57,450 nt of DNA from PALSA-1006 sp964532405 (GTDB lineage Bacteria; Pseudomonadota; Gammaproteobacteria; Burkholderiales; Gallionellaceae): NCBI GenBank assembly GCA_964532405.1, contig CAZHIC010000015.1, forward strand, positions 1-57,450, in the 5' to 3' direction. The notes beneath the pieces are model-generated. The model was not told the origin of the DNA, searched no databases, and saw nothing but the letters and a program-made list of their open reading frames with translations. The translations under genes and the position numbers were made by a program. Each line of letters opens with the position of its first letter. Positions within the stretch are counted from its first letter, which is position 1. Positions 31,538 through 39,099 of this stretch are shown here, piece after piece.

Positions 31538-32738
31538 GGGTGAGCCTCTGTAATACATTACGTACTGGCGTCGGTATCGCCGCCTGCAACGCCTCTTCCA
31601 CATCCAGCCACACACTGCCCGGTTGCGCAGCGCGCAGAGGTTTACGCGCAAGCTGAATCTTCAACGGTGTGATGTGCAATTTGAAATGCGTGAAGGTATG
31701 GGTGAATGTCTCCAGCCTTACGCCTTCACTCGCATCCATACCGTTGCGCTCGAACCAACCCTTGGTCGCCTCTTCATCATCGAACTGCGGCGGACACCAC
31801 AGCCCGCCCCATATGCCGCTACCGGGGCGCTTCTCCAGCAGGATGTCGTTGCCGTGCATGAGCAATAGAAACGTGGTGTGTCTTTCCGGCACGGCTTTAC
31901 GCGGGCGCGGCGCAGGAAGTTCGGCGATGCGCTCAGTCTGTAGCGCGACGCAGTCGGATTGCACCGGACAGAGCACGCATTTGGGTTTACTGCGGACGCA
32001 AACGGTGGCGCCCATGTCCATCAGGGCTTGAGTGTAGATGGCGATGTCGTCGGCAAGCTCAGACTGTTCATCCATCGCCGACACGTCCCTTCCCCCATGC
32101 AGGGGGAAGGCTACGATGGGGGTAGAAGTTTGCAATATTTCTACCCCCTCCCCAACCCTGATGGAACTATTAGCCATTCGACTAAGCCCGCAAGCGGGCA
32201 AGTCGCTGGTTATCCCCCTGCATGGGGGAGGGAGTAAGTTCTCGGCTTGTTGCCACAGCTTTTCTTCTATCTTTTTTTCTCCCGCCCAGCCTTCGATGCC
32301 GCAATAGCGCGCCAGCACGCGCTTGACGTTGCCGTCCAGTATGGCGCGACGTTGGTGATAAGCCAGTGCGCAGATGGCGGCAGCAGTGGAGCGTCCGATG
32401 CCGGGCAGTTCGAGTATCTGTTCGAACGCGCGCGGAAATTCTCCGTGATACTTTTCTGCGATGATTTGCGCGGCTTTATGCAGGTTGCGTCCGCGTGCGT
32501 AGTAGCCGAGGCCGCTCCAATGCGCGAGCACTTGCTCTTCCGTCGCGGCGGCGAGTGCGGCGATGGTTGGAAACGAGGCAACGAAGCGCTGGTAATACGG
32601 GATAACGGTGGCGACCTGAGTCTGTTGCAACATGATCTCGGACAGCCACACACGGTAAGCATCCGCGCCCTGCCACGGCAGGCCGTGACGGCCATGCGTG
32701 CGTTGCCAAGCGATGAGTCGGGAAGAAAAAGATTTCAT
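31524..32738 (-). CDS. mutY: A/G-specific adenine DNA glycosylase MutY with an element insertion
   Basis: MutY removes adenine opposite 8-oxoguanine. The 404-aa protein has the HhH motif ELPGIGRSTAAAICALAYH with catalytic aspartate in ILDGNVKRVLAR, the 4Fe-4S cluster cysteines in CVRSKPKCVLCPVQSDC, and a C-terminal MutT-like domain. Between LWQQAENLLP (about residue 170) and IAIYTQALMDMGA (about 232), where E. coli MutY has only a few residues, lies an extra stretch of about 55 residues encoded by a composite palindromic element. Residues 176-193 are exactly the 54-bp nested module. The frame is open throughout; activity is untested. The 3' end overlaps REP copy 4. Confidence 0.92.
   Translation of the reverse strand: MKSFSSRLIAWQRTHGRHGLPWQGADAYRVWLSEIMLQQTQVATVIPYYQRFVASFPTIAALAAATEEQVLAHWSGLGYYARGRNLHKAAQIIAEKYHGEFPRAFEQILELPGIGRSTAAAICALAYHQRRAILDGNVKRVLARYCGIEGWAGEKKIEEKLWQQAENLLPPPCRGITSDLPACGLSRMANSSIRVGEGVEILQTSTPIVAFPLHGGRDVSAMDEQSELADDIAIYTQALMDMGATVCVRSKPKCVLCPVQSDCVALQTERIAELPAPRPRKAVPERHTTFLLLMHGNDILLEKRPGSGIWGGLWCPPQFDDEEATKGWFERNGMDASEGVRLETFTHTFTHFKLHITPLKIQLARKPLRAAQPGSVWLDVEEALQAAIPTPVRNVLQRLTRRMG
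32084..32238. repeat. Composite family A element (BIME-like) in frame inside mutY
   Basis: A left unit (CGTCCCTTCCCCCATGCAGG and GGGAAGG) and an inverted right unit (CTACCCCCTCCCCAACCC, later CCCTGCATGGGGGAGGG) enclose a GATGGGGGTAGAAG spacer. The right unit is interrupted by the 54-bp module at 32160-32213. The same pair without the module is at 6850-6976. Confidence 0.9.
32160..32213. repeat. Nested 54-bp palindromic module, copy 1
   Basis: GATGGAACTAT is followed by an imperfect palindrome TAGCCA..CGACT..GCCCGC-AA-GCGGGC..AGTCG..TGGTTA. It encodes exactly MutY residues 176-193 (ITSDLPACGLSRMANSSI). It matches the module at 34112-34165 with two differences. Confidence 0.9.
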
Positions 32739-32744
32739 AGCGTA

Positions 32745-32774
32745 TAAAATAAAACGAGGCCAGAGCGGCCTCGT
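32745..32774 (-). terminator. Intrinsic terminator after the nitronate-monooxygenase-like gene
   Basis: On the minus strand, ACGAGGCC / GGCCTCGT forms an 8-bp stem with a five-base loop, followed by TTTTATTTTAT. It separates the flavoprotein gene from mutY, which starts just downstream. Confidence 0.85.
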
Positions 32775-32795
32775 GTCTTATTCAACATCTGCACA

Positions 32796-34040
32796 TTACT
32801 CCGGCAGCGCGACTTTGTTGTCGGTGCTGAACTGATAATCTTTAAACACATGTTCGGCTGAAAGGATTTGATAACTATTGTCCGCCAGCTTGCGCGTGGT
32901 GTCTTTCAAACGGTAGGTGTAGTGGCCGCATGTCCAGCACTTGAAGTTGCGCATGTGGGTGCATAAACAAGTTTTGTCGAACACTTTTATTTTTTTCGCC
33001 TCGGGATGCAATGCCACTTCCCGATTGTATGCGTCTACATAAGAACAATTGCCATTGGCATCCAACAGATAACCGTAAGACTCGCAGCCCGGACGGATGC
33101 CGGAGCCGGTCGAAGGGCTGTTTTTCAACATGCGCATCGGGTAGCCGGTTGGCGATGTCGTATTGACCTCAATATCCGCCTCGCTCGCTTTGAAGTATTC
33201 CTGCTGCACATCGCTCGGCAATCCGCACTCCTTGGACACAGTGAAGCGCGTCGCCACTTGCACCGCTGCCGCCCCCATCTCAAGGAAGCCCGTCGCATCG
33301 CTGCCGGTAAATATACCGCCAGCGGGAATCACCGGGATGTCGAGCTTTTCAGCTTTCAAATAATCCAGGACCTCTTGTGTGATAGTGCGCAGATCGTATT
33401 TCGCCCAGTCCATACCGAAGCCCAAGTGCCCACCTGCGAGCGGGCCTTCCACCACCACGTAATCGGGCAAACGGTGGGAACGGGAGTTTTTGCGCAGAAA
33501 GAGTTGCAATGCGCGCAGCGAAGAAACGATGATGCCCAACTTGGCATCACGAAAACGCGGGTGATTTTCCATCATGGCGAAAGAACCCAGATGCAGCCCT
33601 GCCGCCAAAGTAATGCCGTCGATGCCCGCCGAAAGAGCCTCATGCAAACGCACTTTGAGCGTTTCTTTGGGCGCATTCATGGTAAGTTTTTCCATGACAT
33701 TGACGAAGACCATGCCGGATCCGCGTTTGGCTTCCATGGTCTTGCTGATGTGCAGTCTGGTGGATTCTGCCACTTGTCCGAGATCGAATTTGACTGCGGA
33801 TTTATCGGAATTTTCGAGGTTATATTTGTACTGCATCAATTTCGTTTTAACGAAATCGGTGTCGTAACGGCGATCTGTCACCGTGGGCAGCATGGCATCG
33901 GAAATGTGCCCGATGCCGCCCAGACGCGCGGCTACCAGTGCCAGTGCTGCCGTGGAAATATCCACGCCCATCCCGCCTATCACAATAGGAACCAGCTCTG
34001 CCTTGCCAAAGCGCAAGCGGAAATCATCCACGCGTTTCAT
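32796..34040 (-). CDS. Nitronate-monooxygenase-like flavoprotein with a cysteine-rich tail
   Basis: The 414-aa protein has the FMN-binding TIM-barrel signatures of the NPD/enoyl-reductase-II family: IVIGGMGVDISTAALA, VVEGPLAGGHLGFGMDW, PVIPAGGIFTGSDAT and GAAAVQVATRF. Unusually for the family, residues of about 319-371 contain six cysteines (C319, C332, and CLCTHMRNFKCWTCG at 358-371), suggesting a metal or Fe-S site. The enzyme's substrate cannot be read from sequence; nitronate oxidation is one possibility. It stands between hemN and mutY on the same strand and ends at an intrinsic terminator. Confidence 0.82.
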   Translation of the reverse strand: MKRVDDFRLRFGKAELVPIVIGGMGVDISTAALALVAARLGGIGHISDAMLPTVTDRRYDTDFVKTKLMQYKYNLENSDKSAVKFDLGQVAESTRLHISKTMEAKRGSGMVFVNVMEKLTMNAPKETLKVRLHEALSAGIDGITLAAGLHLGSFAMMENHPRFRDAKLGIIVSSLRALQLFLRKNSRSHRLPDYVVVEGPLAGGHLGFGMDWAKYDLRTITQEVLDYLKAEKLDIPVIPAGGIFTGSDATGFLEMGAAAVQVATRFTVSKECGLPSDVQQEYFKASEADIEVNTTSPTGYPMRMLKNSPSTGSGIRPGCESYGYLLDANGNCSYVDAYNREVALHPEAKKIKVFDKTCLCTHMRNFKCWTCGHYTYRLKDTTRKLADNSYQILSAEHVFKDYQFSTDNKVALPE

Positions 34041-34060
34041 ACTATTCCTTCGTTTCGATT

Positions 34061-34204
34061 AACGTGAAACTCGCGCAGCGATTCGTTTGCCTCCTCGCCT
34101 GCTTGCGGGAGATAACCAGCGACTTGCCCGCTTGCGGGCTTAGTCGAATGGCTAGTAGTCCCATCAGGATTGAGGTGGGGGAACGGACATGGCGAGTTCA
34201 TTAT
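34061..34204. repeat. Family A element with terminal inverted repeats carrying the 54-bp module (144 bp)
   Basis: The ends AACGTGAAACTCGC and (other strand) ATAATGAACTCGCC form imperfect terminal repeats. Inside, CCCACCTCAATCCT and CTCCCGCAAGCAGGCGAGG (both read on the minus strand) are separated by the 54-bp module. Without it the length would be 90 bp, close to the 96-bp copy at 28018. It fills the space between hemN and the flavoprotein gene; nothing else is seen there. Confidence 0.9.
34112..34165. repeat. Nested 54-bp palindromic module, copy 2
   Basis: This is the inverted, near-identical counterpart (52 of 54 bases) of the module within mutY. It sits at the equivalent place in its host element, right after AATCCT and before CTCCCGC, so the host sequence reads seamlessly if it is removed. 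Confidence 0.92.
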
Positions 34205-34237
34205 CTGAGATGGCGACTCGCCATACCCAGTAGGTTG

Positions 34238-35644
34238 CTATATTACCTTGGAATAGCGTGCATGTTCCTGTTTGGTGCGCAGATATTTGTCAAAGACCAT
34301 GCAAATGTTGCGGATTAACATGCGCCCCTTCGGGGTCACGCTGATCCAGTACGGCGATATTTTCAGCAAACCTTCTCTTTCATATTCGGCCAATTCCTTT
34401 AACTCGGTGGCAAAGTACGGGTCGAATTCGATGAGATAAGCGATGTTGAAAGACTCTTTCGATATTTCGAAATGGCACATCAGCGCTTGGATGATGGCGC
34501 GGCGCACCAGATCGTCCGCGTTCAGCTCCAACCCGCGCATGATGGGCAGCGTGTTGCGATCCAGCGCGTCGTAGTAATCCTCCAGCTCGCGGAAGTTCTG
34601 GCTATAGGTCGGGCCAATCTTGCCGATGGAACTGACGCCGACCGCGACCAGATCGCAATCGGAGTGCGTGGAGTAGCCCTGAAAATTGCGGTGCAATCTG
34701 CCTTGGCGCTGCGCCACGGCGAGTTCGTCTTCCGGCTTGGCGAAGTGATCCATGCCGATGTAGACATAACCCGCATCGGTCAGCGTCTTTACCGCGAGGT
34801 TGAGAATGTCGAGCTTGAGCTGCGGCGCAGGCATGTCTTCTTCGTGGATGCGGCGTTGCGGCTTGAACAAGGCGGGCATGTGCGCGTAGTTATAGATGGA
34901 CAAGCGGTCTGCACCCGCTGCGATAACCTTGTCCAGCGTGGCTTTAAATCCCGCCAGATTCTGCTTGGGCAAGCCGTAGATCAAATCGATGCTCACCGAT
35001 TTGAAGCCGTTCGCGCGCGCCGCCTTAATAACCTGCAACGTCTCCGCTTCGCTCTGGATGCGGTTCACCGCTTTTTGCACTTCGGGGTCGAAATCCTGCA
35101 CGCCGATGCTGATGCGGTTGAAACCCATTTCGCCCAACAGGGCAACGGTTTCATCGCTCACTTTGCGCGGATCGATCTCGATGGAGTATTCGCCGTTGTC
35201 GATCAGTTGGAAATTCTTGCGGATCGCGCCCATGAGCTTGCGCATCTCGTCGTTGCTCAGAAAAGTCGGCGTGCCGCCACCGAAGTGCAACTGCTCGACG
35301 CGGCGACCGTCGCCGAGCAGCGCGGCCTGCATCTCCAGCTCCTTGATGACGTAATCGACATAAGTCGCCGCTTTGCTGAAATCCTTGGTGATGACTTTGT
35401 TGCAGGCACAATAGAAGCACAGCGTGTTGCAGAACGGGATGTGAACGTACAGCGACAAGGGGCGGCTGATGCCGCCGATCTCGCGTTTGCCCAACCAAGT
35501 GGCGTAGGTCTCCGCATTGAAGGCTTCGACAAAACGGTCTGCCGTGGGATAAGAGGTGTAGCGTGGCCCGTTCTTGTCCAAGCGTCGGATCAGCTCCAGA
35601 TCGACTTCCAAATTACCCGCTGCGTATTCTGTATTTTGACTCAT
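34238..35644 (-). CDS. hemN: Oxygen-independent coproporphyrinogen III oxidase
   Basis: HemN is a radical-SAM enzyme that converts coproporphyrinogen III to protoporphyrinogen IX without oxygen. The 468-aa protein has the cluster motif HIPFCNTLCFYCACNKVIT with the extra cysteine typical of true HemN, GGGTPTFLS, and DRLSIYNYAHMPALFKPQRR. It contrasts with the paralogue-like hemW at 49602. It is divergent from fnr, with an FNR-like box in between placed as for activation. Confidence 0.96.
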   Translation of the reverse strand: MSQNTEYAAGNLEVDLELIRRLDKNGPRYTSYPTADRFVEAFNAETYATWLGKREIGGISRPLSLYVHIPFCNTLCFYCACNKVITKDFSKAATYVDYVIKELEMQAALLGDGRRVEQLHFGGGTPTFLSNDEMRKLMGAIRKNFQLIDNGEYSIEIDPRKVSDETVALLGEMGFNRISIGVQDFDPEVQKAVNRIQSEAETLQVIKAARANGFKSVSIDLIYGLPKQNLAGFKATLDKVIAAGADRLSIYNYAHMPALFKPQRRIHEEDMPAPQLKLDILNLAVKTLTDAGYVYIGMDHFAKPEDELAVAQRQGRLHRNFQGYSTHSDCDLVAVGVSSIGKIGPTYSQNFRELEDYYDALDRNTLPIMRGLELNADDLVRRAIIQALMCHFEISKESFNIAYLIEFDPYFATELKELAEYEREGLLKISPYWISVTPKGRMLIRNICMVFDKYLRTKQEHARYSKVI

Positions 35645-35700
35645 GGCTTTATCTTGCGTAACTTAATCGCTGCACTATGCCAGCAGAGCCAAAATTGGGT

Positions 35701-35729
35701 TTGATATAGGTCAAAATCCGTGGCATATT
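35701..35729. promoter_or_regulatory. FNR box between hemN and fnr, probably acting on both
   Basis: TTGATATAGGTCAA (35701-35714) differs from the FNR consensus TTGAT-N4-ATCAA by one base. On the minus strand a -10-like CATAGT lies 22 bases beyond the box, the class-II activation distance for hemN. On the plus strand TTGATA serves as a -35 with a 17-base spacer to CATATT (35724-35729), so FNR bound there would block fnr transcription. Confidence 0.7.
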
Positions 35730-35764
35730 TGCGCTCCGAGGAAGCAATACCCCTATAAATTGAA

Positions 35765-36502
35765 ATGCAAAAAGCATTCACCATCATCCCGATCCAAATC
35801 GCCTGCTCCAGCTGCAATCTGCGCGAGTTCTGCCTGCCCGCAGATTTCACCGAGGCGGAGTTCCGTCAATTGGAAGCACTGACCGGCATTAAGCGCGCCT
35901 ATCGGCGCGGCGACTACCTGTACCGCAGCGGCACAAAATTCGAATCTCTGTATGCCATTCGCACCGGCTTCTTCAAGACCCAAGTGCTGCATGAAGACGG
36001 GCGCGAACAAGTAACCGGCTTCCAGATGCCCGGCGAGATCATCGGGCTGGATGCGATCAGCACCGACATCCATACCTGCGATGCCGTGGCGCTGGAAGAC
36101 AGCGAGATCTGCGAACTCCCTTTCAACCGCCTAGAAGAGCTCAGCCGCCAACTGCCGACTTTACAACGCCATCTGCACAAGATCATGAGCCGCGAAATCG
36201 TGCGCGATCAAGGCATCATGCTATTGCTCGGCTCGATGCGCGCGGAAGAGCGTCTCGCCGCCTTTCTGCTGAATCTGTCTCATCGCTTTGCCGCCCGGGG
36301 CTATTCTTCAAGCGCATTCAGGTTGCGTATGACGCGCCAGGAGATCGGCAGCTATTTGGGAATGAAGCTGGAAACCGTCAGCCGCACCCTATCGCATTTT
36401 CAGGAAAACCGGCTGATCGACGTAAACAATAAATCTATCGAATTGATTGATATGCAACGCCTGCTCGCACTGGTCGGACAGCAGCCCGCAACACCGCTTT
36501 AA
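35765..36502 (+). CDS. fnr: Oxygen-sensing transcription factor FNR (Anr/Fnr)
   Basis: The 245-aa Crp-family regulator has the four cysteines that ligate an oxygen-labile 4Fe-4S cluster (C14, C17, C23 in CSSCNLREFC, and C105), a cNMP-like sensor fold, a dimerisation helix, and an HTH with the FNR recognition residues ETVSRTLSHFQ, where E-x2-S-R reads TTGAT. It is the likely controller of the hemN and cbb3 genes around it. No Shine-Dalgarno is evident. An FNR box overlaps its putative -35, which suggests negative autoregulation. Confidence 0.95.
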   Translation: MQKAFTIIPIQIACSSCNLREFCLPADFTEAEFRQLEALTGIKRAYRRGDYLYRSGTKFESLYAIRTGFFKTQVLHEDGREQVTGFQMPGEIIGLDAISTDIHTCDAVALEDSEICELPFNRLEELSRQLPTLQRHLHKIMSREIVRDQGIMLLLGSMRAEERLAAFLLNLSHRFAARGYSSSAFRLRMTRQEIGSYLGMKLETVSRTLSHFQENRLIDVNNKSIELIDMQRLLALVGQQPATPL

Positions 36503-36575
36503 AGCTGGCGGGGTCACGGGTGCTGTGTTAGTGTCGCGACCTTATTTATTCAACCCACTCACGAGGAAAATCACG

Positions 36576-37079
36576 ATGGATCAGCAAGCGACCACAGCGG
36601 AGATCAAGCGCGCCCAATCGTTACACTCTGTTTTGTTATTCGATTTTATCGTTATTCATGTGTTCACTTTTGTGCTCGCCCTTAGCGTGCTCAAACTCAG
36701 CCTCATTCCAATCGCACTCATGCCGGTACTTTCGATTGCACTGTTAAGCTATGTTTTGATTAAAGCCCGCCTAGCCTTGACTCGGGAAGCATCCTACTTC
36801 GTGCGCTGCCACATGCAGTTGGCGGCAAAACGTGCGCGCCTTTTTCTCATCCTGTTTCTTGTGACCGGCACGTTCACCACGGTCATGTTTCTGGGCGGCC
36901 CGCAACTCGGCATATCACCGATAGCCTCCAAGGCTCTCGCTGTCGGCATTGGCCAGCTGCCCTTTATGGTTACCCTGCTAGTGCTCGTTGTCATGGAATT
37001 CGACGCCGAGCATCAATGCAAATCCAGCAAGATCCCGGCTGCCGCATCGGCCCTACACCCCGCCACAAAGGAAGTATAA
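36576..37079 (+). CDS. Membrane protein of unknown function
   Basis: The 167-aa protein has about four membrane helices (about 19-45, 47-67, 88-112, 122-142) and a hydrophilic, cysteine-containing tail. I recognise no family. ATG at 36576 follows GAGGAAAA and is preferred over an in-frame upstream start that lies inside fnr. The next gene is six bases downstream, and the pair may form an operon in the low-oxygen respiration neighbourhood. Confidence 0.7.
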   Translation: MDQQATTAEIKRAQSLHSVLLFDFIVIHVFTFVLALSVLKLSLIPIALMPVLSIALLSYVLIKARLALTREASYFVRCHMQLAAKRARLFLILFLVTGTFTTVMFLGGPQLGISPIASKALAVGIGQLPFMVTLLVLVVMEFDAEHQCKSSKIPAAASALHPATKEV

Positions 37080-37085
37080 GCAGTC

Positions 37086-37757
37086 ATGGATAAGAAAATA
37101 ATTTTGGGCGTATTCGCTCTTGTTGCCGTATCAATATCCGCCCTGTTGCTAATTCCGTCTAGCCCAACGGACACTCCCGATACACTGCCGTGGAAAATCA
37201 CCCACCCCACCCCCGGCACATCTCGCGTCTTTGGCTTCACGCTAGGCCAAAGCTCTCTGAGCGATGCGGAAAAAGTATTCAAAGAGCAAACCGAAGTCAG
37301 TTTATTCAAAACGACTGAGGGGAAGATGCTGGTCGAAGCGTTTTTTGATGAGCTCAACCTCAATGGCCTCAAAGCGAAATTTGTGTTCAATGTTGCAGTC
37401 CCCGCAGAAGAGCTGACAGGCATGTTCCAACGGGGTCTGCGCATGAACAGCACGCCGAGCGGCAAGCGCATCACGCTGACCGCAGACGACTTGGTGCGAG
37501 TGCGTCAATTGCCCGTTTCCAGCGTGACTTATATGCCCACCCCGAAACTGGATGAAGCCATTTTTACCAAACGCTTCGGGATTCCGGCAGAACGGATACG
37601 CGAAACCAAGAGCGGTGCCGTGCATTGGCTGTATCCGCAACACGGTCTCGACATCACGCTGGGTGGCGAAGAGAAGCCCTTGCTTCAATACGTCTCGCCC
37701 AAGGATTTTGAATTGTTAAGAGCGCCGCTGTTGGTGCAAGGCGAGATACTCAAATAA
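37086..37757 (+). CDS. Membrane-anchored protein of unknown function
   Basis: The 223-aa protein has an N-terminal hydrophobic anchor (IILGVFALVAVSISALLLI) and a soluble domain of about 190 residues that begins with RVFGFTLGQSSLSDAEKVF, a pattern of periplasmic sensor-like proteins of unknown role. No cysteines suggest metal binding. It is six bases downstream of the preceding membrane-protein gene and converges on mscS. Confidence 0.7.
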   Translation: MDKKIILGVFALVAVSISALLLIPSSPTDTPDTLPWKITHPTPGTSRVFGFTLGQSSLSDAEKVFKEQTEVSLFKTTEGKMLVEAFFDELNLNGLKAKFVFNVAVPAEELTGMFQRGLRMNSTPSGKRITLTADDLVRVRQLPVSSVTYMPTPKLDEAIFTKRFGIPAERIRETKSGAVHWLYPQHGLDITLGGEEKPLLQYVSPKDFELLRAPLLVQGEILK

Positions 37758-37792
37758 CGCTTTAGCCAGCGCGCATCCGCGCGGTGGTCCGG

Positions 37793-38857
37793 TTACTTTT
37801 CGATGTGCAATGTCCGTGTGGGGAAGGCGATTTCAGCACCGTGCAGAGCGATGATCTCGGCGACCTTGAGCAATATCTCCTGCCTAGTCTCCTGAAAGCG
37901 CTGCCCTTCTGTGGGTTCCGTGAACGCGTTGATCGAAAAATTGAGTGCAGAATCGGCGAAGCGGTCGAAATTTACGCTGATCTTTTCCAAAGTGTCGATT
38001 TCTGGATGCGCTGCCAACATCGCTCTGACATCTTGCACGATAGCTGCCATCGCGGCGATGTCGGCATAACGTATACCTATCGTTTCACTGATGCGGCACT
38101 TGGTGATGCGGGAACTATTTTCCACCACGATGGTGGTGAACAGCGCATTGGGCACGTAGATGGCGCTTTTGTTCGGGCTGCGTATCGTCGTTAGACGCCA
38201 GCCGATGTGCTCAACCGTTCCTTCGATCACCTTGTCCGGCGAGCGTATCGCCTCGCCCACCACAAACGGGCGATCCATATAGAGGGTTAGTCCGCCAAAG
38301 AAATTCGCCAATATATCTCTGGCGGCAAAACCCACCGCGATACCGCCCAGGCCGCCGAAAGCCAACACGCCCGAAACACTGAATCCCAGCACATGCATGA
38401 CCATGATCACGGAGATGATGATCACCGCAAAACGGCTCAATTTGCACAACGCATCTATCGTTGTGCTATCGACACTGCCATCGTCCTGAATGCGCAAACT
38501 GAGCATATTCTGCGCAACGTTGTGGATCAGCCGGAACAAAAACCATGCGCCGCAGGCGATGACGGCGATGTCGCGAAATGGCGCGACAAGTTCAAGAAAA
38601 AAACCGCCCTTATCCTTGTCAATGATGTGTGCCGCATAAGCCAAGCCGACCACCCACACCAGTACGGATAACGGACGGCGTGCCGCGTGAACGAGCGCAT
38701 CGTCCCAAGGGTTGTCGGTATATTTCGTTGCCAGTTCGAGACGGTGCAATACCAATCTAACGAGCAGATTAAAGACGATGACCAGCCCCAGCTCCGCAAT
38801 GACCCGTAGCAGCGTCGGATCGGAAAAATATGCCAGGTCAAACACGGATTCGTTCAT
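37793..38857 (-). CDS. MscS-family mechanosensitive channel
   Basis: The 354-aa protein has about four membrane helices and the MscS pore/cytoplasmic domain: the glycine- and alanine-rich helix GVLAFGGLGGIAVGFAARDI, then LYMDRPFVVGEAIRSPDKVI, and VPNALFTTIVVENSS. Channels of this type release solutes under osmotic downshift. It sits between unknown genes and the cbb3 accessory genes and is not part of their operon, separated from ccoS by 25 bases on the same strand. Confidence 0.9.
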   Translation of the reverse strand: MNESVFDLAYFSDPTLLRVIAELGLVIVFNLLVRLVLHRLELATKYTDNPWDDALVHAARRPLSVLVWVVGLAYAAHIIDKDKGGFFLELVAPFRDIAVIACGAWFLFRLIHNVAQNMLSLRIQDDGSVDSTTIDALCKLSRFAVIIISVIMVMHVLGFSVSGVLAFGGLGGIAVGFAARDILANFFGGLTLYMDRPFVVGEAIRSPDKVIEGTVEHIGWRLTTIRSPNKSAIYVPNALFTTIVVENSSRITKCRISETIGIRYADIAAMAAIVQDVRAMLAAHPEIDTLEKISVNFDRFADSALNFSINAFTEPTEGQRFQETRQEILLKVAEIIALHGAEIAFPTRTLHIEK

Positions 38858-38882
38858 GCGGATTTATCCATAGCGCGGAATA

Positions 38883-39095
38883 TTATGGGCGGGCAGGAGG
38901 CTCGTCCTCTTTTTTCACGCCCGGCTTGGCTGCGTCATCCCGCAACATCGCGTCTTCATCATCGTCCAACAGGATGCGGCTGGCATTGCCTTCCATATCC
39001 TCGTATTGCCCATTTTTCACCGCCCAAATGAGAATGCCAACGAACACTAGGCCGAAAATGGTCATGCCCGGAATCAGGCTGTAGATCACGTCCAT
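38883..39095 (-). CDS. ccoS: cbb3 oxidase assembly protein CcoS
   Basis: CcoS is a small, single-pass membrane protein required for cofactor insertion into cbb3 oxidase. The 70-aa protein has one helix (SLIPGMTIFGLVFVGILIWA) followed by the family's KNGQYEDMEG and a charged tail. It is four bases after ccoI, as in many proteobacterial ccoGHIS operons. Confidence 0.9.
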   Translation of the reverse strand: MDVIYSLIPGMTIFGLVFVGILIWAVKNGQYEDMEGNASRILLDDDEDAMLRDDAAKPGVKKEDEPPARP

Positions 39096-39099
39096 GTCT

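Noticed and set aside
32084..32238. Frameshift or pseudogene in mutY
   Set aside because: The extra sequence stays in frame and both flanks, including the catalytic and Fe-S motifs, are intact in a single open frame.
34472..35704. 410-codon plus-strand frame opposite hemN
   Set aside because: A shadow of hemN: low-complexity His/Arg/Ala composition and no ribosome-binding site.
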